A stretch of 12,690 nt of DNA, taken from an uncultured Clostridia bacterium. GTDB taxonomy: Bacteria > Bacillota > Clostridia > Oscillospirales > Acutalibacteraceae. Of the stretch, positions 5,795-11,333 are shown piece after piece. The notes beneath the pieces are model-generated. The model searched no databases and had not been told where the DNA came from. It saw only the letters and a list, made by a program, of their open reading frames with translations. Where the stretch lies: contig CAKZZS010000048.1 in the NCBI GenBank assembly GCA_937884975.1, forward strand, positions 1-12,690. The letters are read 5' to 3'. A program made the translations under genes and the position numbers. Numbering within the stretch: position 1 is the stretch's first letter; the number at the start of each line of letters is the position of its first letter.

Positions 5795-5815
5795 TACACA
5801 CCAATGAACACACCA
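5795..5815. repeat. Repeat pair C, candidate right arm-type sites of attP
   Basis: TACACACCA (5795-5803) and AACACACCA (5807-5815), 12 bp apart and in the same orientation as pairs A and B. The pair lies about 150 bp right of the tRNA core and 4 bp before the int promoter -35, so integrase bound here could also affect its own transcription. Confidence 0.7.
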
Positions 5816-5819
5816 AATC

Positions 5820-5848
5820 TTGACAAACAAGAACGGGTATGATATACT
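5820..5848 (+). promoter_or_regulatory. Sigma-A promoter of int (extended -10)
   Basis: TTGACA (5820-5825), a 17-bp spacer and TATACT (5843-5848), with an extended -10 TGA at 5840-5842. Expected start near 5855, about 12 nt before the int ATG, so the leader contains little beyond the AGGGG ribosome binding site at 5855-5859. Confidence 0.88.
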
Positions 5849-5868
5849 ATCATTAGGGGTGATAGTAT
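5844..5868. promoter_or_regulatory. Operator-like palindrome over the int -10 and start codon
   Basis: ATACTATC (5844-5851) and GATAGTAT (5861-5868) form a perfect 8-bp inverted repeat with a 9-bp centre that contains the ribosome binding site. One arm covers the -10 box and the other covers the start codon. Because transcription should begin between the arms, it acts more likely as DNA (a repressor site) than as an RNA hairpin. The binding protein is unknown. Confidence 0.7.
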
Positions 5869-7030
5869 GAGTAAAAAAATCAGAGCAAAAGGTACAGGAT
5901 CGATTTATAAGAATGAAAAAGGATATTGGACAGGACAGATAATAATAGGCAGTACCCCAGAGGGTAAGACAAAATACAAACGTTTTATGGGTAAAACTCA
6001 AGCTATAGTAGTTGAAAAGATGAAAGCCTATGAATTGGCAATACCTACTAAAACTACTGAGATGGTAGATAATATAACACTCGAAGAGTATATGAAGTAT
6101 TATCTTACCAAAGTAAAGAAGAGTTCAATTAAGCCTTCATCTTATGACCGTGATTATAAAACCTACAAAAACCAAATCAAACCTCATATCGGACATTATA
6201 ATCTTACAGACCTCACATCTGATATTATTCAGAGTCAATTGATAGGTGAACTTTTGATACAAGGATATTCCTACTCAACGATTCACAAATCATTTGTATT
6301 AGTAAATGAAACTTTGAAACACGCAATACTACAAGACAGAATTATCAAGAATCCTTGTATTGCTGTAAAGATGCCAAAAAAAGAAAACATCGTTCAGAAA
6401 GATATTAGGTTTTTTACCGATGATGAAATTGAAGAGTTCAAGGCGCAAGCAACCAAAAGTTACAAAACAGGCAAACCCCGTTATAAGTATGGGAACATTC
6501 TTTGTCTTATCCTTTACACAGGGCTACGCGGTGGGGAATTATGCAGTTTGAAATGGAACGATATTGATTACAAGAATAATCAAATTAGAGTTGACAGCAA
6601 TACGATAGCCATCTACGATTACGATGAAGATGTGAAAACACGTAAGGTAATAGAACAGACATCAACAAAAAACAGTAAAGTGCGCATAGTTCCACTTAAT
6701 AAGAAAGCACTTGAAATCTTATCTGTACAGCGAGAAATAGTTAAGGGAAGTGATACAGATTTTATCATCAATGGTTTAAACAAAGTTATTGATGTTGGTA
6801 AAATTACCAATTGCTATGAGAATATTTGTAAATCAGCAGGAATAAAAAATGCTCTCGGAGTTCACACACTACGTCATACGTTTGCAAGCAGAGCAATCCG
6901 TAAAGGCATTGATATTAAAGTAATATCGGAAATACTTGGACATTCAAGTGTAACGTTCACGTACAATACGTATATTCACGTGATTGATACGCAGAAGAAA
7001 AATGCCGTCGATGCGCTGGACGACTTATAA
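5867..7030 (+). CDS. int: Phage integrase, tyrosine recombinase
   Basis: 387 aa with the three domains of Tn916/lambda-type integrases. The N-terminal AP2-like arm-binding domain (about 8-48) has the GSIYKNEKGYWTGQI and RFMGKTQ pattern. The core-binding SAM-like domain spans about 70-165. The catalytic domain spans about 180-380. The active-site set is complete: R221 (LYTGLRGGE), a Lys in the beta-hairpin near 258-261, H343 and R346 (HTLRH), H369 (LGHSS) and the nucleophile Y379 (NTYIH). It joins attP and attB for integration and, with Xis, reverses this. The repeat pairs around the tRNA fragment are its likely arm sites. Start ATG 5867 has AGGGG 7 nt upstream. A terminator follows closely. 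Serine recombinase is excluded by the motifs. Confidence 0.96.
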   Translation: MSKKIRAKGTGSIYKNEKGYWTGQIIIGSTPEGKTKYKRFMGKTQAIVVEKMKAYELAIPTKTTEMVDNITLEEYMKYYLTKVKKSSIKPSSYDRDYKTYKNQIKPHIGHYNLTDLTSDIIQSQLIGELLIQGYSYSTIHKSFVLVNETLKHAILQDRIIKNPCIAVKMPKKENIVQKDIRFFTDDEIEEFKAQATKSYKTGKPRYKYGNILCLILYTGLRGGELCSLKWNDIDYKNNQIRVDSNTIAIYDYDEDVKTRKVIEQTSTKNSKVRIVPLNKKALEILSVQREIVKGSDTDFIINGLNKVIDVGKITNCYENICKSAGIKNALGVHTLRHTFASRAIRKGIDIKVISEILGHSSVTFTYNTYIHVIDTQKKNAVDALDDL

Positions 7031-7037
7031 AAAAATA

Positions 7038-7069
7038 AGGGTAGCCTATTCGCTACCCTCTTTGTTTTT
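7038..7069 (+). terminator. Intrinsic terminator of int
   Basis: AGGGTAGC (7038-7045) pairs with GCTACCCT (7052-7059) across a 6-nt loop and is followed by CTTTGTTTTT. It begins 8 nt after the int stop codon. Confidence 0.9.
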
Positions 7070-7110
7070 ATACATTCCTTTACAATAAAATTTATATAAC
7101 AAAATGTTAA

Positions 7111-7150
7111 ATAGCACTTGACAAATATAACATTATGTGCTATAATAGCA
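7111..7150 (+). promoter_or_regulatory. Promoter of the regulator gene with overlapping operator palindromes
   Basis: TTGACA (7118-7123), a 17-bp spacer and TATAAT (7141-7146), with extended -10 TG at 7138-7139, form a consensus promoter. A perfect 13-bp palindrome TGCTAT-A-ATAGCA (7138-7150) covers the -10, and a third half-site, ATAGCA, lies at 7111-7116 just left of the -35. A further direct repeat, ATATAACA, occurs at 7094-7101 and 7125-7132. Autorepression by the downstream helix-turn-helix protein is the simplest reading. Confidence 0.85.
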
Positions 7151-7180
7151 TCATAATATTACACAAGGAGGATATACAAA

Positions 7181-7636
7181 ATGGAAAGAGATGTATATTA
7201 TGTTATGGGGAAAGTGTTCGGGAGACTTGCCAAACTAAATTCTAACATCAATATGGCTCCGTACACAGATCAAGCACGTCAGCAGCTATTATCAGCTTTT
7301 GCAAGGTTGCACATGATAATGTCGAAAGCAAGGCTCATTGATGATGATACACAAAAATTCCTTGAACATTATCTTGATATGATAGATGTGGATGATGTTC
7401 CTAACACCCCAATGAAAGGTGATGATTATAACAAATTCTATTTCACATTCATGCAAGAGCGTAACAGGCTTAACGAAGTTGATATTATAAAACGCTCTGG
7501 ATTACAACAGCAGGAGTTAGCAGAAATCGCTGGAGTAACCAGACAGACTGTTGCAAGATGGGAAAAGGCGGGAAAAATCCCAATGGACGCATATTTAAAA
7601 ATAGAAGATAAACTTTTTGAATTACAAAATTTTTAA
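7181..7636 (+). CDS. Phage regulator with C-terminal Cro/C1-type helix-turn-helix
   Basis: 151 aa, start ATG 7181 after AAGGAGG (7165-7171). Residues 1-95 form a helical, partly Asp-rich domain with no recognised family. It contains repeated hydrophobic helices (FARLHMIMSKARLID, KFLEHYLDMIDV) that could support oligomer formation. Residues about 105-138 are a clear Cro/C1-type helix-turn-helix: LQQQELAEIAGVTRQTVARWEKAGKIP. Phage repressors usually carry the helix-turn-helix at the N-terminus, so the reversed order is unusual. Its own promoter is covered by palindromes, suggesting autoregulation. It may be the immunity repressor or a regulator of int/xis. An antitoxin-like role is possible, but no toxin gene adjoins. 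The gene is isolated between terminators. Confidence 0.78.
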   Translation: MERDVYYVMGKVFGRLAKLNSNINMAPYTDQARQQLLSAFARLHMIMSKARLIDDDTQKFLEHYLDMIDVDDVPNTPMKGDDYNKFYFTFMQERNRLNEVDIIKRSGLQQQELAEIAGVTRQTVARWEKAGKIPMDAYLKIEDKLFELQNF

Positions 7637-7640
7637 GTCA

Positions 7641-7677
7641 AAAAAAATAGAGGCTCACGGCTAATGTCGTGAGCCTC
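7641..7677 (-). terminator. Leftward intrinsic terminator facing the regulator gene
   Basis: GAGGCTCACG (7650-7659) pairs with CGTGAGCCTC (7668-7677), a 10-bp perfect stem. Read leftward it is followed by TATTTTTTTT, a strong U-run. Read rightward no U-run follows, but the same hairpin might weakly end the regulator transcript that stops at 7636. Confidence 0.82.
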
Positions 7678-7821
7678 CTCCTACGAAAGTCTTTTAGAGT
7701 GACACAGCGCTGCCGCCTTATAACAATCGGGTGACAGGGGAAATTTAATCTCGTGTCACAATAATAGTATGACCGAAAGTTGTGATGATATTCATTTATA
7801 AACCGCCGATTTTATAAATGT
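7678..7821. other. Gene-free convergent spacer with inverted repeats
   Basis: No protein gene of more than about 16 codons is supported here. A perfect 10-bp inverted repeat CATTTATAAA (7793-7802) / TTTATAAATG (7811-7820) is present. GTGACA occurs at 7699-7704 and 7731-7736, and its complement TGTCAC at 7754-7759. The stretch lies between two leftward terminators, so a short leftward RNA could be made from it, but no convincing promoter is visible. Confidence 0.5.
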
Positions 7822-7855
7822 AAAAAATAGGGGACTGCATTTCTGCAATCCCCTA
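7822..7855 (-). terminator. Leftward intrinsic terminator of the CAP gene
   Basis: TAGGGGA (7828-7834) pairs with TCCCCTA (7849-7855), extended inward by TGCA/TGCA (7836-7839, 7844-7847) after one mismatch. Read leftward it is followed by a TTTTTT run (7822-7827). It starts 11 nt past the CAP stop codon. Confidence 0.87.
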
Positions 7856-7865
7856 ATATTATATA

Positions 7866-8564
7866 TCAGTTTGTAAATAACTGTACCCAATATTTAACGC
7901 CGTTAAAATTATAACAAGCAATACCTATCTTGCCAAAGTTCCTGTTAAGTATGTTAGCTCTATGACCTGCGCTGTTCATCCACCCATTCATAACTTCTGT
8001 AGCAGTTTTCTGTCCATAAGCTATGTTTTCGCCTGCATACCTATAAAAAACACCGTTCTCTTTAAAAGCAGTAAAACAACTTGTTCCATTTGGACGTGTA
8101 TGTGAGAATGACTTAACAATCTCTTTAGCTCTTACGTCAGCTACTTTACACAGTTCATCGAAAAGAGTTAAAGTACCAAGACCATTAGACTTACGTTCCT
8201 TGTTTACAAGGTCAAATACTGCCTGCACATTAGAATTAGTAGTAGTTGTAGGCGTGGTCGTAGGAGTAGTAGGTATAATAGGAACAGTAGGCTTACCCAC
8301 ATCAGTCTGTGTAGTTGTGTCTCCGCAATCCCCACTCATACAATCATTCTTATTGGTAAACAGGTCAAAGATATTGCATTTACCTGTTCTAAGACACTGA
8401 ATGATCTGTACGATACTGTTACCACAAGTACCATTCTGTCCATTTGATCCGCACCCAAGAATGTCGTTAAGACAAAATGCCGAGCTGTTTACCGTAGTAG
8501 TACAAGTGATTGTGTATATTGCTACGATTGTGCTTACAACTTTTGTAAATCTCTTGTTTCTCAT
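7866..8564 (-). CDS. Secreted CAP (SCP/PR-1) domain protein
   Basis: 232 aa. The start is ATG at 8564, with GGAGG at 8574-8578. The frame opens further upstream, but without a ribosome binding site. The N-terminus is a Sec signal peptide (basic MRNKRFTK, then VVSTIVAIYTIT), probably cleaved after NSSA near 29. A Cys-rich segment (eight Cys from 31 to 80, or seven if cleavage is later) follows, then a Thr/Pro linker (about 93-109), then a CAP domain (113-232) with SHTRPNG, AGENIAYG and GWMNSAGHRANILN. The cavity residues H155, E179 and H201 are kept. CAP proteins are exported; their function in Firmicutes is largely unknown. Lone placement on the opposite strand with its own terminator fits lysogenic-conversion cargo. 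A lysis-related role cannot be excluded, but there is no peptidoglycan hydrolase motif. Confidence 0.9.
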   Translation of the reverse strand: MRNKRFTKVVSTIVAIYTITCTTTVNSSAFCLNDILGCGSNGQNGTCGNSIVQIIQCLRTGKCNIFDLFTNKNDCMSGDCGDTTTQTDVGKPTVPIIPTTPTTTPTTTTNSNVQAVFDLVNKERKSNGLGTLTLFDELCKVADVRAKEIVKSFSHTRPNGTSCFTAFKENGVFYRYAGENIAYGQKTATEVMNGWMNSAGHRANILNRNFGKIGIACYNFNGVKYWVQLFTN

Positions 8565-8656
8565 AATGAAATTCCTCCATAAATGTAAAATATATTTTAG
8601 CACTTACGAAGATGTCACTTAGATTATGCTACAGTGCAACTTACCTAAAACTAATA

Positions 8657-9034
8657 TTATGTCAATAAACTCTTTATCTCGTCTGTAATAGTAGTAGCGA
8701 CCCACTTTTCACCATCAAAATCCTCTGCCGTATCAACAGCAGTAATACACTTATAAAGCGTATTATCGTATATTACAAAATCATTGACTTTGTATGTGGA
8801 AGTATTATCATAGTAATTAGCTATAATATTGTTACTCATACTAACAGGTTGTTCGTTTCCGTTTGCGTCACGATAGAAAAGTCCTGTTTCAAGAATTGCT
8901 ACAAGAACATTATAAGGCATTTTATCAGCGAGGACTTCTGCATCGTGAGCAGCCTTACTTCCTATCCAAACTCGTGACGAGCCAGCTACCTCATAAATTT
9001 TGCCCGTCTGTTTATCATAATAGTTTACACTCAA
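8657..9034 (-). CDS. Small tail-associated protein with CBM5/12-like module, TTG start
   Basis: 125 aa. The frame begins with TTG at 9034-9032, preceded by GAGGTG (9042-9047) seven nt away, so TTG is the real start. The N-terminus MSVNYYDKQTGKIYEVAG resembles that of the 295-aa tail protein (MSVNIYDSTTDTLHKVAG), suggesting the same attachment module. The C-terminal half, YKVNDFVIYDNTLYKCITAV then W.ATTITDEI (about 81-120), is the chitin/carbohydrate-binding-like repeat common in tail-fibre and baseplate proteins of Firmicutes phages. It probably sits at the tail tip and contacts a surface polysaccharide. It lies beyond the RelA/SpoT cargo, so it may be a displaced member of the tail module. 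Confidence 0.78.
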   Translation of the reverse strand: MSVNYYDKQTGKIYEVAGSSRVWIGSKAAHDAEVLADKMPYNVLVAILETGLFYRDANGNEQPVSMSNNIIANYYDNTSTYKVNDFVIYDNTLYKCITAVDTAEDFDGEKWVATTITDEIKSLLT

Positions 9035-9050
9035 TTTGTATCACCTCACA

Positions 9051-9084
9051 TATAATAAAGCCGCACACCCGAAGATGTACGGCT
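9051..9084 (-). terminator. Leftward intrinsic terminator after the small partner gene
   Basis: Read leftward, AGCCGTACA (9084-9076) pairs with TGTGCGGCT (9067-9059), 9 bp with one G-U pair. It is followed by TTATTATA (9058-9051). The opposite strand has a C-A mismatch at the same place, so the element fits leftward reading better. It ends the RelA/SpoT operon just before the next gene's ribosome binding site. Confidence 0.72.
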
Positions 9085-9120
9085 GGCTTTATTTGGTTTT
9101 ATTAAATAACACAAAGAATC

Positions 9121-9351
9121 TCAATCCGCGAGTGTCCTTGCTTTCTCAACAAATTCGTTTTCCGAATGAACAAAGCTATAGGGCGCATATTCACCGTAAG
9201 CGGAAGGTCTGCTGATTGTCACGATTTGAACACCTTTAGCCCCGACTTCTTTGTGCAAACTTCTCTTTATAAGAGATATGTGCTTACCACTGACTGTTTT
9301 ATATGCATAACAGCCTCTTTGCCTTTTATTCTTTGCAACCAAGTAAATCAT
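9121..9351 (-). CDS. Small protein (76 aa) overlapping the RelA/SpoT gene; possible DUF6718-like partner
   Basis: The start chosen is ATG 9351, because AGGGGTG stands 7 nt before it. The frame is open to 9402, but lacks a ribosome binding site there. It overlaps the end of the alarmone synthetase gene by 26 nt, so translation is likely coupled. The protein begins MIYLVAKNKRQRGCYAYKT and continues with a basic helix (ISLIKRSLHKEVGAKG), then VQIVTISRPSAYGEYAPY and an acidic tail. From memory this resembles small clostridial proteins named DUF6718, but I could not verify that. As the downstream partner in a two-gene operon with its own promoter and terminator, it could be an antitoxin or a co-factor; this is inference from layout only. 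Confidence 0.72.
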   Translation of the reverse strand: MIYLVAKNKRQRGCYAYKTVSGKHISLIKRSLHKEVGAKGVQIVTISRPSAYGEYAPYSFVHSENEFVEKARTLAD

Positions 9352-9948
9352 TATATAGCACCCCTGTAAAATCTTTTTCTGACAATATTTCACCGTGTTC
9401 ATACCTTTTGCGTAATTCTATTCCTAATTCCGGAGGATAGTCATTTTTATACAGATAATCGTGAAGCCAATTGTTTAATTGTCTATCATATAAAGTATTG
9501 AATTGTATCTCAATAGGATAATGGTTGTTGTCAACCTGATAATAAAGGTGAACGCCTCTATATCCGTCATCGTTTGCTTTGCCTTTAGACATATCGACAA
9601 CTCGGAATAGTTGACTTGAATTATCTATCAAATAACTATAGTCATCACAAAAAGCTCTGAAACCTAAAATATCATTGAACACTTTAAACACTTGCGTATT
9701 CGGATAATATCTCTCGTATTTATTTTCGATTGACTCATAAGACTTTACTCTAAAGTCAAGAGAAACTTTTGAGATAATATCCATACTGTCAAGCCAATCA
9801 GCGTAATCAAATAATTCGTTTAGTAGATTTTTTTAACAAACCGATGTAAAGTTCTTTTCAAAGAAAGACCCAACTTACTTTCATACGAAAAGGAATTAAG
9901 AATATCCAAAGACAAGCCGTTGTATTCTAAAATTTCATCTACTGACAC
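9326..9948 (-). CDS. RelA/SpoT-domain alarmone synthetase-like protein, split by a -1 frame change
   Basis: Two frames make one protein. The first (9948 to 9820) starts at GTG with AAAGGG six nt upstream and gives 42 aa, ending ...RFVKKIY. The second gives NLLNELFDYADWLDS followed by the 152-aa frame to 9326. They meet at an A7 run (9834-9828). A -1 slip there joins KK to NLLNELF and yields about 207 aa. Synthetase motifs are present: FRVKSYESIENKY (ATP/Mg loop), DILGFR, DDGYRGVHLYY (GTP-side Tyr) and PIEIQFNTLYDRQLNNWLH. The hydrolase (HD) domain is absent, so this is a small synthetase type, as in RelP/RelQ or toxSAS toxins that modify nucleotides or tRNA. Without the slip, only a truncated product from ATG 9784 is possible. 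Programmed slippage, real inactivation or a homopolymer read error cannot be told apart here. Confidence 0.85.
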
Positions 9949-9978
9949 GGTAAACCCTTTCTTTATACACTTAATTAT

Positions 9979-10007
9979 ATTATATCATAAAGCTGTAGCA
10001 TTGTCAT
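9979..10007 (-). promoter_or_regulatory. Sigma-A promoter of the RelA/SpoT operon
   Basis: Read leftward: ATGACA (10007-10002), a 17-bp spacer and a perfect TATAAT (9984-9979) with an extended -10 TGA. The start should fall near 9972, about 24 nt before the GTG. An own strong promoter within the tail region suggests expression independent of late phage transcription. Confidence 0.83.
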
Positions 10008-10029
10008 TGTGATATTTTTACAATAAATC

Positions 10030-10289
10030 CGAATTGAATTTGTGCAATATACCATCATACTTATTTCTAAGACCGCATTCCCACTGTAGCAGGGGCGCGG
10101 TCATTAGAACATTGTTTTTATTTAGTTATCCACGATAGGCAAGTTTCACCTATACCAACGCCCACGCACTCCAAGTGTTATTGAAATTCTACTTTCAGTG
10201 TGTGGGACACTATTTCTGATGTCCTTTTAGGTTGTGGGGGGGTGGGGCTAAATCATCGCTTTCCACGGTATATTAGGATATGTGGCACA
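10030..10289. other. Gene-poor spacer with a tail-gene remnant
   Basis: No intact gene is seen. On the minus strand 10188-10150 reads NFNNTWSAWALV and then a stop, a sequence that looks like the end of a tail-type protein cut off from any upstream frame by a stop codon. GACCGC (10071-10076) and GCGGTC (10097-10102) form a 6-bp stem with a large loop. A G7 run (10236-10242) followed by TGGGG is conspicuous in this AT-rich DNA. The stretch separates the tail genes from the RelA/SpoT cassette and may be an insertion scar. Confidence 0.4.
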
Positions 10290-11177
10290 TCAAAACTGCA
10301 CTAAATTTAATACCCCACCATCTCCTCCGGAAAGAGTCAATGTATAAGTCGATGAATTGTAAGACCAAGTTAATCCCATCTGTGGACTACTTATCTCTGT
10401 GCCTGCCCTATTATACATTTTGAATGTTTTATTTGATAAACTATATTGTGCATAAACTTGACCAACGTTTGTCATTGTTCCTGAAAGAAATCCATTACAA
10501 TAAGCACTATCAAATACATAAGCCGCTGAACCACCAGAAGCTATACTTATTTGTGTTTTTCTAACAGCATAGCTTGCCACCCCACCGCTTGTAATAGGTG
10601 CGGTACTTCCGCTTGTGACGGTAGATGTAGGGCGTATATTTACGGGTGTTACTGTCGTTGCGTTTATAAATGCCTCGTCGGTCACGGTTGTTGTGGTTAA
10701 TGTTACAGTATATAAATTGCCGTAGCCGTCTGCGTTCGCGTCCTCCTGATATATCAGGACAGACCCGTCAGATGTGGGAACGTTGATATAGATTTCGTTC
10801 CCGTTGTCTTTTTTTACGATGTAATCCATCCGTAATCCGAGGTTATAAACATTGACATATGGCGTTCGAGTCGTTGTCTGGATTATAAAATCCCGCAGTG
10901 ATGTCTGTCCGCCTGTTTCGCAGACAACGTGGAATTTTCCGCACACGCTTGACGGCAGTGTCAGTTTCACAACGCGCTGACTCATCCCCGCACCCTGATA
11001 TGTAGCGTTTAGCAGCCTTGCCGTTGCGTTCTGTGCAACCAGCTGATTCCCTGCATTCGCATTGGACGGAATAACCGCCTGTATATCTTCAATATCTTGT
11101 TTCAAATCAGTATCGTCAACAAGTCCCGCGACCTTATGTAATGTGTCTGTTGTGCTGTCATATATATTTACGCTCAT
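10290..11177 (-). CDS. Modular tail-fibre / receptor-binding-like protein, 295 aa
   Basis: Start ATG 11177 with AAGGAGAT upstream. The N-terminus MSVNIYDSTTDTLHKVAG (1-18) is a likely attachment module shared with the 125-aa protein. A short helical stretch (23-35) and VIPSNANAGNQLVA (35-48) follow. A middle beta-rich domain spans about 65-165. Next comes TVTSGSTAPITSGGV (186-200), the linker/trimer motif frequent in fibres of Firmicutes siphophages. A C-terminal tip (about 205-295) ends the protein. The VIPS and VTSGS blocks also occur in the 427-aa neighbour. GC falls from about 53% (10921-10980) to 33% (10441-10500) across the VTSGS block, so the tip has probably been exchanged. It likely contacts the host surface; no enzymatic motif is seen. 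Confidence 0.85.
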   Translation of the reverse strand: MSVNIYDSTTDTLHKVAGLVDDTDLKQDIEDIQAVIPSNANAGNQLVAQNATARLLNATYQGAGMSQRVVKLTLPSSVCGKFHVVCETGGQTSLRDFIIQTTTRTPYVNVYNLGLRMDYIVKKDNGNEIYINVPTSDGSVLIYQEDANADGYGNLYTVTLTTTTVTDEAFINATTVTPVNIRPTSTVTSGSTAPITSGGVASYAVRKTQISIASGGSAAYVFDSAYCNGFLSGTMTNVGQVYAQYSLSNKTFKMYNRAGTEISSPQMGLTWSYNSSTYTLTLSGGDGGVLNLVQF

Positions 11178-11203
11178 TTATATCATCTCCTTTTTACATT
11201 ACT

Positions 11204-11221
11204 CCCGCCAAGACAGGCGGG
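11204..11221. repeat. GC-rich hairpin between tail genes
   Basis: CCCGCC (11204-11209) and GGCGGG (11216-11221) with a 6-nt loop. Leftward, the direction of the tail genes, no U-run follows, and the ribosome binding site of the next gene comes 14 nt later. Rightward a TTTTT appears after a gap. It may be a weak terminator or a stem that shapes expression of the downstream fibre gene. Confidence 0.5.
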
Positions 11222-11333
11222 GTGTAATTGTTTTTACTGATACCTTACTATCGCATTAAACCACGCATTTCTGCATAGTCCTTTTCTCGCTATTCAATTT
11301 TCAGCACCCTCATTTCAAATGCGGCTGTACCAA

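Noticed and set aside
5480..6001. Long minus-strand frame (173 codons) across the attP region
   Set aside because: It has a low-complexity composition rich in F, S and Y, no ribosome binding site, and runs through the tRNA fragment, promoter and start of int, all well explained on the plus strand.
8200..8622. Plus-strand frames opposite the CAP gene
   Set aside because: They mirror the Thr/Pro linker and signal peptide of the minus-strand gene, have no ribosome binding sites, and resemble no protein.
10071..10102. Terminator from GACCGC/GCGGTC
   Set aside because: The 6-bp stem has a 20-nt loop and no U-run close on either strand.
10228..10247. G-quadruplex or phase-variable G7 tract
   Set aside because: Only two long G-runs plus a GG are present, and the tract is outside any coding frame, so neither a stable quadruplex nor coding phase variation is supported.
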